A stretch of 64,000 bases of DNA from Branchipolynoe longqiensis (lineage: Eukaryota > Annelida > Polychaeta > Phyllodocida > Polynoidae). The notes under the pieces were generated by a model. That model searched no databases and was not told the DNA's origin. It saw only the letters and a program-made list of their open reading frames with translations. Of the stretch, positions 1-11,900 are shown in pieces. Position numbers and translations under genes: made by a program. The stretch lies in NCBI GenBank assembly GCA_030323885.1, contig CM059202.1, positions 45,216,849 through 45,280,848 on the forward strand, written 5' to 3'. Position 1 is the first letter of the stretch. Each line of letters begins with the position of its first letter.

Positions 1-327
1 GATGTTGCGATACTTTCCTGAGGTGAATTCTTATCGCAGTGAACTGCGAATTAATGATCCACGACGAGGAGTGTTTCAGTTCTATTTTTAGAATGAACGC
101 CTTTTCAGGTGTCTGTAAGTATTCCTTGGCCTCTGTCGCCCTCACAGCTGTGACGGGTCAGGTCATGACGTCTGAATGACTAACAAAAGGCTTTACCAGT
201 CTTGATTGGACCTTAAATAATAACTCCCAGAGAATAACGGGTTCCCAGATAAATAAACCATGAATGGTTATATATTCGATGACGATAATTGTAGTCGTCG
301 TATTTATTACATAACTGCATGAAGTGA

Positions 328-1165
328 ACATTTTCAGTCGTACAAAGCCTACTATTTTCTAGAACCCCACCCCCACCCCACCCTCAAGTAGTACAGCTCA
401 ACATTTTAAATGCAATCAGAGAGCGTGTATACAGATGAGAGGGACAACTCCCATACTACACCATGTAACAGATGCCGACTGTGGCGCTCCAAGTGGTGGT
501 TGTTGAACAGTATATGACACAGCTGTCAAACTCAAGGCATTGTCAATGGTCGTGTGCAATCTTCCTACAGAAAACGTTAAATATCTCTAAAACTACAACA
601 CCTAGAAACAAACTGATTGGAATACACATAGGAAACATGTTTACCAACAAGATTATATTAAATTGATATGGTTAGGGTTCTGGATTTCTATTAATTTGGA
701 ATAAAAACTGACGTTTTTCACTACGCGTACGGCAAATTCAAGGCATTGTCAATGGTCGTGTGCAAACTTCCTACAGAAAAAGTGAAATATCTCTAAAACT
801 ACACCAAATAGAAACAAGCCGCTTAGTACACATATAGAAAACATGTTTACCAAAAGGATTATATTAAATCGATAAGGTTAGGCTTCTGCATTTCTATTAA
901 TTTTGAATAAAAACAAATGTTTTGCACTACACGTATGGCAAACTCAAAGCTTGTTCAACACTAACCGCCAGGAACGCCACTGTAGCCTGTGTTACCGATT
1001 TTCGCGGGAGTTGTCTCTCTCATCTGTATACACGCTCTCTGATGCAATTTAATTTACGCTATCAGTGTATAGTAAATACCAACATTTTATTGAGTATTAA
1101 AAGTTGTACGTTACTGATACCCCCCCCCCCCCCGCCACCCCCATTGTACGACTGAAAATGTTGAC
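328..1165. mobile_element. Foldback element with inverted ends and internal satellite-like units
   Basis: AACATTTTCAGTCGTACAA at 328-347 is inverted at ~1144-1163, and the GAGAGCGTGTATACAGATGA block near 418 is inverted near 1022-1042. Between them are two tandem ~205-bp units (CAAGGCATTGTCAATGGTCG...) at ~530-945. Confidence 0.6.
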
Positions 1166-1179
1166 AACTTTGGACAACC

Positions 1180-1640
1180 CGGTGGTGCAGTTTGCGAGGG
1201 ACACATCGCTTCTGCGCATGTGTCAAAATCGAACAGCATCGTCACTAACCTTATGAATTTAATATAATGTTTTTGGTCAAGATCTTTTCTATATGTGTAC
1301 CAAGCGATTTGTTTCTAGGTGGTGTGGTTTGGTTTTAGAGATATCTAACTTTTTCTGTATTTTCTGTATGAAAATTGCTCACGACCATTGACAATGCCTT
1401 GAGTTGACAGTACGAGCAGTGCAAAACATTAGTTTTATTCAAAATTAATAGAAATCAAGAACCCATACCTTATAAATTTAATATAATCTGTTTGTTGAAT
1501 ATGTTTTCTGTATGTGTGCCAAGCGGTTTGTTTCTAGGTGGTGTAATTTGAGAGATATTTGACTTTTTCTGGATGAAGATTTGCTCACGGCCATTGACAA
1601 TGCATTTGAATGTATGAGTACCTCGCAAACTGGCGTACCG
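1180..1640. repeat. Inverted copies of the ~205-bp unit
   Basis: Two units in opposite orientation to those at 530-945, each containing the inverse CGACCATTGACAATGCCTTG. The whole 328-1640 stretch can fold on itself. The short reading frames here are repeat-derived. Confidence 0.6.
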
Positions 1641-2900
1641 CGGAAACTGCAACACCGGCCCCGAAGAGAAAACTGTTTTGTGTCAAACTTGTGATTGTGA
1701 TTATGATTATATTGAAGTTTTGTTTTGTTTTATTAACAGAGCTGCTGGCGTTCATGACAAGTATCTGGTGCAGGTTGAGCGGAAAGCCAACCAGTGTCGG
1801 GATGTCATGGCGTAAAGTGACCCGAGACCTGACCCGAGACCACAACCAAAACACCATGAAACAAGCAGTCGGCAATCACTACTACCTCCAACTTCAATTA
1901 TTTTGATAATTTTTTAAAAAAGAAGTAAATAATTTGTTACAAAACCCACTTGAGATGTCAGTGGTTTTATTTCGACAAAACATAAGCAGTGTGATTCGTC
2001 ATAACTTTTAATAGATTTAATTAAGTATATAATTGCGTGTGTTTTATTGAACAGACTATATGTTGTGGTAGAATTAAATTTTCACTTTAATAAAGCTTAC
2101 ATTTAACTTATTATGAAATAACTCAGTTTAAGTGTTCAATTGATGCACATGTTACTTTTATATTCCAAACATTAATTGCCTAAAGCTTTTCCAGCTGTTA
2201 ATTAATTTGGTAAAAATTTACCTAATTTTTTTAATTACTATTCCCCCGCCACGTTAAATTATATTGTTTAACCTTCTTACACCCCCCCCCCCTCTTAGAT
2301 ACTGCCCCCCCCCCCCCCACAAACATACATAATATATAAGGTTTCCAGACTTACAGGGCAATTGGTTAGATATGGTAAAGACCATGCCATGATGAGGAAA
2401 GAATAATTTCACTGGTTTGTAATAAATAGTATAGAAAATAACCGAATTTACGTTACTTTTATGGAACCGTGTTTTCCGTTGTATTACTTATTCCATCAAT
2501 ATAATAGTTATACTTATATAATGATAATATAACATGCCCTATAACTTAGTTTGTACGAGCAATATTAGAGTGCTATGATAATCTATAAGTGTTCTGTCAA
2601 TATGCGTGCATGGAGCCTGTGTTTGTTCACTCAATATAAGAGGAGTGCTATGATATATCATGCACCATAATTTGATCGATCCATATCAGATGGGCAGTGC
2701 TAATGTTATTATACCATACAGTGTTGCCACTTTATACTTTTTTGAAAGTATTATACTTTTTTGAAAGTATTAATCTTTTTTTTTTTAAAGTATTATACTT
2801 TTTTTTATAGAGGAAAAACTACTTTAAAAACACAAACCTTTCCAGGTGTAAATACTTTTTTGGGCAAAAAATTGCCTATCTAGTAATTGAAAACTTCAGG
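1641..2900. other. AT-rich gene-free stretch
   Basis: No gene recognised. Poly-C runs at ~2281-2292 and ~2304-2318, and a short cluster of TATTATACTTTTTTGAAAG repeats at ~2735-2810. Confidence 0.5.
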
Positions 2901-2929
2901 CTTAGAATTAGATTGAGATATGCGCTTTG

Positions 2930-3090
2930 CTCGTCTCTTTGGAGGAGTCGTGTGCCAACCCACACTTCTGAAATCCGGGGGGCTAGTGTCCTAACCATTA
3001 GGCTATCTAGGTTCCCTGGTGTAGTGAACTTTCCATACTTCCGTGTCTGTGGTATTTCACCTGTGGAGGCAAGTGCACCTTACTACACTT
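2930..3090 (-). repeat. SINE family E copy, diverged
   Basis: Reverse complement shows a tRNA-like head (ACCTAGATAGCCTAATGGTT-type A box), related to GCCTAGGTGGTGTAATGGTT at 59978 and 62352. It is too degraded to be a tRNA gene. Confidence 0.5.
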
Positions 3091-3359
3091 GCTAGTTACT
3101 GCAATGTGTTTGATATCAGATGATACCAGACATGGCGTGGTTTGAAATTGGCTTTTTTTTTGTCGGTTCTGCTGTTTGTCTGCCCTGCCTATCTCTCGGT
3201 GGGATTTTGTCTTGGTCACATCTGAAACCATATTATAATGGCCGTCTACATACAACCGACAGTGAGCTCTCATGGTGACTGACTGCATAGTGTGGACAAT
3301 TTTGATACTTAAAAAAAGTTTAAGTAAAATTCAGAGCGGCAGCACTGCAAGCACCATTT

Positions 3360-3843
3360 ATGCCTCGGTCACAAATGCGTTACGGCGTGCTTGCGGTGAC
3401 CGTAACTCGCCACATCCGCCAGACCGTACGGTGACCGCACGGTGAGTTACGGTCACCGTACGATGACCGTACGGTTTTTTGCTCGCCACAAGGTGTTGCT
3501 TTTTTTTAAAGTCGCAGTTATCTTAACTTCGAAAAATCGCAACGCCGCAGGCCGCAATCCTGGCAATCCAGACTCCACAACACTGTACGATCACCTTTGT
3601 TGAAATCAATAAAAAGGTTGAAAATGAATATCAATATGGTACAAAATTCATGTTTGTGTGATCAATATTAAGAAAGTTATGACTTTTTTTTGTATATTAA
3701 ATACGTGTATATAATCAAGACAAACTGTTCGATTTGTGAAGAGATAAACCACATACCGCAACGCCGTAACATTAGCATAAACTGCAAGACACACCGCAGA
3801 CCGCAGCACCGTATGGCACCCGCAGCATTTGTGACCTAAGCAT
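3360..3843. mobile_element. MITE with GGTCACAAATGC termini
   Basis: GGTCACAAATGCGTTACGGC on the left is inverted on the right as GCAGCATTTGTGACC. The interior is full of ACGGTGACCG-type palindromes. Size and structure are MITE-like and it is non-coding. Confidence 0.6.
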
Positions 3844-4424
3844 TAGGTAGGACTAGGCACTGCTTAATTATATGAGAACTGCGTGCTGGAAGGTTTTACA
3901 AACTAGTATTGCGAGTGTGCCCAGTTCTAGTATTAATACAACTTTGTCGACCTGTTTATGGAACCATGAGTCTTACACTAGTTACAAACAACCCTCACAC
4001 TGCATTCTTGCTCAGAAATGTTATTAAATATATTCATTTAGTAAATAAAACAGATTGTCTAGATGCAGTGGGACGTCTATGCCAAGCCTTTTGTTGTTTA
4101 AATGCCCCCCTGCCATACCGGATTTTCGTTAATTTATTTCGTAGATGGGAGACCCAGGCTATGACTAGTAGGAGAGGCTTAGTTGGTTGTTTGACGTCCT
4201 GGCAACATCTAAGGTCATATCAGGACGGAGAGACTTGTTATCACCATACACACACAGGACGATTTGCTGAAGAAGTATTACAATATATCTCTTTAAAGAA
4301 ATAAAAATGTATTAACAAAACCCCAATATTTGTTTAACGGACTTTCTACTTTTATGCAGTTTCTTTATTGGCTTATATATTGAGGTTTTCTGTCCTATCA
4401 ACATCTAGTGATGACCACCGGACG

Positions 4425-4731
4425 CGGTGGCCGATTCGGTAAATGCTAGCTTCCCTTCTGAAAGGTCGAGGGTTCGAATCCATGTCGAGTCAAACCAGTG
4501 ACATACAAAATTGATACTTGTCACTACCTAGCCAGGCGCTCAGCATTAATAGGATAGGGATGGACTGGTTAGTTCAGTGTCAGGATAATGTGACTGAGTG
4601 GGATATCGGGTCATGGTGCTGGTGGCCAGGTCTCCCAGAGGGGAAGCACTATAAAGTCACCACGAGTGTGTATTGTCACAAGTCAGTCCTGTCGTGATAT
4701 GACCGTAGATGATGCTAGGACGTAAAACCGA
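4425..4731 (+). mobile_element. tRNA-derived SINE, family A (full length)
   Basis: Head with A box (GGTGGCCGATTCGGTAAATG) and B box (GGTTCGAAT). The core includes TGACTGAGTGGGATATC and GGGAAGCACTATAAAGTC. The tail is TGATATGACC...GCTAGGACGTAAAAC. The core resembles, from memory, the Meta-domain SINEs of bivalves. A shorter reverse fragment lies at 4188-4262. Confidence 0.8.
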
Positions 4732-5007
4732 TCTCCCGCATGCGAGGCCTACAATCTACCGATTAGGCTAGGAACCCCCCCCCCCCCCCCCGCCACTAAG
4801 CTGCGCTGCAAGGGGGCATGTGATATGTCACGACCCACCAACGGGATGCCCAATGGAAGGTAACCATGCCAAAATGAGCAAAATAGCATACCACATAACT
4901 ATGTACAAGCCTATATGTAAATAGGAGTAGGCTAGTGTAGTAGTAAGAGTAGACAAAATAAAATATATATATGCCAAGAAAATTAAAAAAAAACTAACAT
5001 AAGATGT

Positions 5008-5777
5008 GTTCACACATACAGCGTTAGGCCAACTTAGATGAGTCGAACTAGCAGCGCGTTCACACATAGAGTTTTCAAAGTGTGTCTCATTCAGACATGT
5101 GCATTAAACCGGCTCGGATCGATGTTTGTTTGTTGTACCTCCTAGCAACATCTAAGTTCATATCAGGATGGGTATCCACACATACATATATCCACACGCC
5201 ACACATACATCCACATGTATATGTACATACAAACAACATACCTAAAGAAGAGATGGGAAGGGTACGACGGTCCAAACATGTGCTCCAACCACTATCAAAA
5301 GCAACTACCTGTTAGGAAGCAGTCTCCATATGATATATGAAGAAATGGGGCGGTCCAAACATGTGCGTTAAACCGGCTCAGATCGATGTTGTACATCCTA
5401 GCAACATCTAAGGTCATATCAGGATGGGTATCCACACATACATACATCCACACACCACACATACAAACAACATACCTAAAGAAGAGATGGGAAAAGTAGG
5501 ACGGTCCAAATATGTGCTCCAACCACTATCAAAAGCAACTACCTGTTAGGAAGCAGCCTTGATCCATGTGCTTAAGCCGCCCCAACTAAACCAATTACGT
5601 TCACACATGCCACTTAGGCCGACTCAAGCTAGTTCGCCTCATCTAAACTACCTCGAGACGCAGTTTAATTGAGGCGAACTAGCTGAGTCAACTCAGCCCT
5701 AATTCGCCTCAGCATCACGGTCACCTGCCCAATGTGAGTCGACTTAGATGAGGCGACTTAAGGCCCGTGTGTGACCA
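5008..5777. mobile_element. MITE with GTTCACAC ends, internally duplicated
   Basis: Contains repeated and inverted CTAGTTCGCCTCA/TGAGGCGAACTAG blocks shared with the element at 18655-19282. The interior has a ~265-bp tandem duplication: 5093-5325 and 5358-5557 both run from ACATGTGC to CTACCTGTTAGGAAGCAG, each including a SINE-tail fragment. Confidence 0.6.
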
Positions 5778-6525
5778 GGGGCTAAATGTATGAGGCACAA
5801 TTTATCGGCTGCGGAGTTAAGGGCGGCCGGCGGGGTAGCTATTGTCGGTGTTGATATATGTGTCACGGGGGATGTATGTGACCAAAGCACGCGCGGGTTA
5901 GCTAACGTTTCAGTTATTTATAGATTTGGGAAATCCCTCTGCGTTTGTAGCCATATATTAGGCTCAAATATATTAAATGCTATCATATTTAACAGAATTA
6001 CATACACAATAAGTGAAATTTTATCAATTTAACCCTAAATTCGAAGCGTTATTAAGGCTACCGCCGCATTGGCGGCGATATTAATAGTTATATTTTCGAA
6101 TCGACGAACGTACAGTAAACAAACCGTCGCCACTGCCAGTATGGAAAGCGACGTCGATGCGACGGTGGCGGCCATTTGTGTACTTTACGTTCGTCGATTC
6201 GAAAATATAAATATTAATATCGCCGCCAATGCGCCAGTAGCCTTAACAACGCTTCGAATTTAGGGTTAATTTAATGAAATTTCACGATTTGAGTATGTAA
6301 TTCTGTTAAATATGGTCGCATTGAATAGATTTGGCCCAAATCGGTCCCTAACCTGCACGTTAACCCAGGCTCAACTTGGGGTTAGTGAAGGCGACGTTAA
6401 CCCTTGAGGCGGTAGCCTAACCCGTGCACATACATTGACACTTTGGCCGCTAACCCGGGAAATCCGCATGACGCGTGGGTTACGAGCCCTAACCTGCCCT
6501 CATACATTTGGCCCCAGGGCTATAG
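5778..6525. mobile_element. Foldback MITE with near-perfect internal palindrome
   Basis: Ends GGGGCTAAATGTATGAG and CTCATACATTTGGCCCC. Within it, 6030-6148 and 6149-6268 are inverted copies of each other (AACCCTAAATTCGAAGCG at one end and its inverse at the other), so the reading frames across it are palindrome artefacts. Related elements are at 38725-39526 and 40857-41582. Confidence 0.75.
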
Positions 6526-6529
6526 ACTA

Positions 6530-7060
6530 CTAACCATATCAACCAACTACTTACCTGCTACTGTAATGCAGGCAATCAAAATATAACACCAACACTACAG
6601 CTGGCCAGCATTGAAAACAAGCCTGAGTACCTGGGCTTATATGCTAGGGACAGAATAAACACAGCCCAACAAAAATAAAAAATTTTAAAAGGCAACCGCG
6701 CCCAGTAGGTAATTAATAAAGTAGCCTATTGGAAAAGTTGGACGTGACGAAAGAACAGATAACGCCCCACGTTGTTTATCAATATGCTTTTTATTTTCAC
6801 AAAGGAACGATGTTGGTACAAAACCCGTAAGCTGGTTTAAATAATTGCCAGCATTAACACAAGTTGAAAGACGAGACTGTTTCAATTTTCAAACACTTGC
6901 TGGTTCAATAAGATTGAAAAGCATCAGATTCACCCATTAATCTTTTTGTGTGTTGACAATTTATTTATTTAGGATTTTCTATGAGCTGTAGCGAAATACT
7001 GAATCCATATTTTCAAATTCAATAATCCTTGGGATTTATTTGTTCTTTCTTTAAAGTTTG
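6530..7060. other. Gene-free stretch with a dispersed repeat fragment
   Basis: 6535-6640 is the inverse of sequence at 61510-61640 (CAGCTGGCCAGCATTGAAAA), an uncharacterised dispersed repeat. No coding signal in the remainder. Confidence 0.45.
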
Positions 7061-7069
7061 TTTGTGTGT

Positions 7070-7387
7070 GGTTGTTTTACATCCTAGCAACATCTAAGGT
7101 CATATCAGGAGGTGTACCGACTTGTAACAGTGCGCACTCATGGTGACTTTATAATGCTGCCCCACTGGGAGACTAGGCCACCAGCACCATGACCTGATAT
7201 CCCACTCAGTCACATTATCCTGACACTGAGCCAACCAGTCCTTGTCCTATCCTAATAATGCCGAGCGCCAGGCTAGGAAGCGACAAGTATCAATTTTTAA
7301 GTCATTGGTTTGACTCGACCAGGGTTCGAACCCACGATTTACCAACACAGGAGACGGACGCTCTAATTCATTCGGCCATCCCGCCTG
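7070..7387 (-). mobile_element. tRNA-derived SINE, family A (full length)
   Basis: Inverse orientation: GTTTTACATCCTAGCAACAT tail, the core with GTGACTGAGTGGGATATC inverted, and a tRNA-like head ending at 7387 (GGCGGGATGGCCGAATGAAT inverted). Confidence 0.8.
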
Positions 7388-7645
7388 GTTCTTTCTTTAA
7401 AGAGCTTGTACAAATACTCTAATTGTCATTCATACACTGTTCCCTTGTGGGGTGTTCCCTTGTTCTGTGTTCGCTTGTGACCTTGTGATACGCCTGTGTT
7501 TTGCTTAGTTGCCGTTCCCATAAGTATGGAACATAGAGAATGAACATAGAGAATGATCATAGAGAATGAACATGTTCATTGTCTGTGTGGCAGGCACGTC
7601 TCAAGGTCACATGCGAACACGGAACAAGGGAACAGTCTATGGATA

Positions 7646-7900
7646 TACGGCCTAACAGTGCCGCCTCACATACTGCCGCTATGCTGCCAGCACCAGAGTA
7701 CGATACTCGACTCAGTCACATTTTTCTGACACTGGTCCGACTGTCAATGTACCATCCTATTAATGCTCGGTGCCAGGCGTGACAGCGACAAGTGACAATT
7801 TGAAAAATGGAAGTTCTTGGTTTGACTGGCAGGGGTATTGAACCCAGAGACTCCCTCATATGAGAAGCTGATACTAAACCGCTAGGCCATCTCATTTGGC
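7646..7900 (-). mobile_element. SINE family A, diverged copy
   Basis: Keeps the CTCAGTCACAT...CTGACACTG and CATCCTATTAATGCTCGG blocks and an inverted head (TAAACCGCTAGGCCATCTC), but carries many differences from the other copies. It ends ~85 bp past the HINFP stop codon, so it may lie within the 3' UTR. Confidence 0.6.
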
Positions 7901-7985
7901 ATCTGCAGAGCGAGCTGGTTGGTTTGTTTTTCAGTACGAGGTGGTTCACTTGTTCTCATTCACACATTACCTAGTGCGCAATTTG

Positions 7986-8940
7986 TTAGCTGTGAACTCC
8001 TCCGAACAGCTGTGTGGTTGCCTCTATTGATGTCGGTAGGATCTGCAGCCGGTCAATGTGCTGCGACGCGTCTGGGCTCAAAACTCCATCCACTCCAATC
8101 CGGCGCAACTTCCGGGGAGAGAAGGCACAGTTCACCCCTTCGACACTCTGCGCCACTGGACCAAACATGGGTGGCATGTCCTGGTGAGGGGCGCGCAGAT
8201 CCAGCGGGTACTCGCCATATGGCACATCGAAGCGCATGAGTGGCGAGTTCAGCACAGGTTGAGGGTTCGGGGCGCTTAAGTGCACCTCGCTATCATAAGT
8301 CGAAGCCAGCCGGGCTGTGATCGCCTCACTGTCCAGTGGTGCCAGCTGGGATGACTCTGGATATGACTCTGAAGCCACAAAACACAGCTTCGATGACTGA
8401 TACTCAGACTGGCTTCCAAACTCGGACTGTTCGTACTCAGACCGGCCGCACTCGGACCCAGAGTACTGAACCGACGACTTCCCACAAACAGATTCCTCAT
8501 AGGCGTCTGAGAACTCTCCGGCATCCGACTGGTCGGATGCGTCTCCACCGGCACCCGAAGCGCCATCACCACCGACTGCTGAGGTACCATCTTCAGAAGC
8601 ACCGTCATCCCGCTTGCGCTTCTGCTCCATCTGCCTGCAGAAGAGCCCCTTGGGCAGCTTCATGGCCACTTCGCCCAGCATTTCCAGGTTGTAGCAGAGA
8701 TCCGACTGGGCCGGTGTCGGACTGACGGCAGCTGCTGGCGAAGGCCTACACGGCTCAGGTGTCGAAGTGCGCATGGGTCTCCCATCCGGTGTCACATCGG
8801 CTTCTTCATCTTCTGGCTGGCCCTCAGCCGGAGGACTCTCGCTATCACCTATTTTGTCACTGAGCAGTTGTTGCGTGAGCTCGATGCTCTCGTAGCGCAC
8901 CGTCTGAAGCCGGTATACGCCATCATCATTCAGCTTGTAC
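7986..8940 (-). CDS. HINFP: HINFP terminal coding exon 10
   Basis: Begins [20 protein letters not shown] then LTQQLL, the conserved post-finger block. About 290 residues follow that I do not recognise: acidic and rich in Pro, Ser and Glu, with repeated SEY/SEF units near the middle and a K/R patch (EQKRKRDD). The stop codon is at 7986-7988. Composition is more GC-rich than the flanking DNA, consistent with real coding sequence. Confidence 0.9.
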
Positions 8941-11900
8941 CTACAAGAAACATCCACAACACGCGTTTTTCCTCAGGTTAACATGAACAATACTTAAGAA
9001 CAGCGTTAAAGTAATTTTTATCGGTATACATTGTCTAATTAACCATAGATGATACTACATAGGAAAAACTATTTTTCAATCGTGAAGGAAAAAACCCCCG
9101 GAAGTGACGTCGAGGTGGTTGAGAACAAGGATAGTGGAACACTCTCCAAGGAAAGTCTGTACTGAATGAGCGGTGGAATGAAAGGAGGACAGTGCTAGGA
9201 GAGGACTGGACAAAACCGGACTTACGGCTTTTCTGGGCAATTCCCTGACAATGTTAAGCCCATGAGAGACTGCACATTTTTGCGGAAATCAAACCCCACT
9301 CATTACAGTTAAATGCTTAAAATATTCCTGGAATTTCATGGCATTTAAATAAGTGCTGGAGAAAACCCATAAAATATTTTAGAACATGTAAAGTATCGTA
9401 GAATATTTACAATTTTCTTTAGAAATAACACAGATCGCAAATTACTCAAAATCGAGGAGGAAATCCGCGAAATGGCGCAGATATTTCACTCCTGACATAT
9501 GGACATTATATCTATTTTGTACTTGTTAGTTAGTTCATGTTGAAACTAACATGGGTAATTCCCTCTCAGCCTTTTGACACGTGACCTATGCTCACGATGA
9601 GCCAATATGTGGGTGTTTAAAGCTGCATAGTCCGATGAAAACATCAAATTTTCAAAACCAATTTGATTCTACATATCTAACTTAGATACTGTAGTAGTCT
9701 GTACATGAGCCCTACTACCACGCGGTAGCAGCGGAAACTACGCCACGCACCTGCGCAGTTACACTGAACTGCGCTAGGTGGCGGCAGGCTAGCCACACGG
9801 CAGACCCCGACTGGGCTGCCCTCTACTGCGTGTGGCTAGCTCACCCCCCCCCCCCCCCCCACCCACCGATAGAGTCGATGTGGGATCTGGGGACTGGTCA
9901 GTTGACTGTTGACGCCGCGGAGAGCAGATTAGTTCAATAAACCAAGTTGAAGCGTACTGACATTGAATCTTGGCGTTCTTCCGTGTGCGCGTGGCAGTGT
10001 GGGAGTCGGAGGGGAGTGGGCCATTACAATACTGACGATGCACATAGTAAGCATTTTCTGCCACACAGAAGGGAATACAGTCAATTTAGTAAAAAGCTGT
10101 TACCGCAGAAGCCTATGGTGTCAGAATTTTGGTGTGCTTGCCAAAATAATTTGACATGTTTACACTCAGGGATGAAAGTGGTCTCCGGGAAAAAAAGCGG
10201 AAATGCTGATATTCTCCCATAGGTTTAGCATTGTCAGGGAATCGCTGAAAATTCCCGGAAGTCGGGTTTCATACAAATACGCTTGAAGCACGTATAGATT
10301 AGTTAGACGAATCTTACCTGGGTATAGATGATGGATAACTATTGTTTTACCGAGGTAGAAGCCTCGGTTAGACGTGGGCGAGGGAGAAGGAAGCACATCC
10401 GGGTCCAGCAATCTTTACCTACTAATTCAGGATAAAAATGATTCTAAAAAACAACCTAAGGTCAAGTGACCTCATGCTAAATTGAGTGATTGACTAGACG
10501 TGGCAGGGCGTGGTGGGTGGGCCCTCGCCCACGTCTAACCGAGGCTTCTACCTCGGTAAAACAATAGTTATCCATCATCTATACCCAGGTAAGATTCGTC
10601 TAACTAATCTATTTTACCTCGGTATGCCGCCTCTGGCTAGCCGTAGGCTAGGGAGACCTTTACGTAAAATAATTTTTATCCTGATATTCTTGTTTTGTTA
10701 TTATTCTTTAGTGATTATGTCTTATGTATGCAACAATGGAAAAGCGATTTGTATGGCAAAAAAGAGGAAAAACCAATGTTTTTCTTACCTCTCTCTTTCA
10801 GTTGGTGAGTAGCCTGTGCGCTATCGGCTGAGGCTTCTCTAGTCGTTTGTGGTAATGTCTAGCAAACGAAAGTAGCGGTTTTCCATCCCGCGTGAGCTAG
10901 GATCCGTTTAACGGAGATGCCTAGCAATCTTGCCTTGGACACCATTGCACCACGTGTAGAGTGCGATGAGTACCTGTCTGTATTTACTCCCGCCAGTTTT
11001 AACACATTCATTGTCCATCGGGCGAGGGTATCCCTGGAAATGGCCTTGTGTGGCTTAATAAAGCTGACCAATAGCTGTCTTGAGTTTCTTATTAATCTTG
11101 TCTTGGATATATAATTTCGTATCGCAGATACGACACATAACTTGCGATCCTGAGTGAAACTGGACACCCCTATCGTAGAAAGGGGGTCACCTAATCGGTT
11201 TGATTTTAATAAAGTTGATAAATCAAACGTGGCCTCTTTACTGTCAATTTCTAGACCATTCAGCGACAGGGCAACTATAGTTTGGCCTCTGTGTCCATTG
11301 ACCAGGAGAAGCAAAACTGCGACTTTGAAACCTAAAAGTTTAACGTCCAGAAACTTATTTTCTGGCCATTTCTTGAAGAGGTTGAACACTAGAGAAACAT
11401 CCCAAAACCTATTATATTTGGGTTTAGGCGGATTGCTCTGATAAATTGATCGTATGATCCAACAAATAACATGGTGTTTACCCATTGTTTGTCCATTAAC
11501 CCGCGGTAGGATTATCGACAGAGCACATCTGGCAGCGTTAATAGCGCCATATCCTAGGCCTTCGTCCTCTAGGTAACGTAGGAAGAGTCCTACCTGGGAT
11601 ACTGTGGGAGTCATTGGCTTGACTTTCTTAAGCAGGCAATAAATACCCCATTTCTTTAAATACGTAGTATACATTTTCACCGTTCCTTTTCTCCACGCAT
11701 CATCAACTAAACGCTGTTGTGTAATTTTGTCTAAGCCAAACTGTTCTAAATATTTATTTAAAAAAGGAATGCCACTAACGGAGTTGTCGACACGTTTCCG
11801 TGGCGTTCTAGTGGTCCCTGATGTTTGAGGTTTCCTCGGAATCTTGGGAAGCGAAGGCTGCTTTTGGCTGTGGCTAGTAACGTCGGTAGCCACGGTTGCG

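Noticed and set aside
3909..4304. 131-aa frame
   Set aside because: Its C-terminal third is a SINE tail in reverse and the remainder matches nothing I recognise; codon content looks random.
6069..6263. 64-aa reading frame
   Set aside because: It lies across the arms of a near-perfect palindrome in a foldback element; the openness is a consequence of symmetry.
8058..8725. Plus-strand frames opposite HINFP exon 10
   Set aside because: Antisense shadows of a GC-rich coding exon; Arg/Thr/His-rich and unlike any protein.
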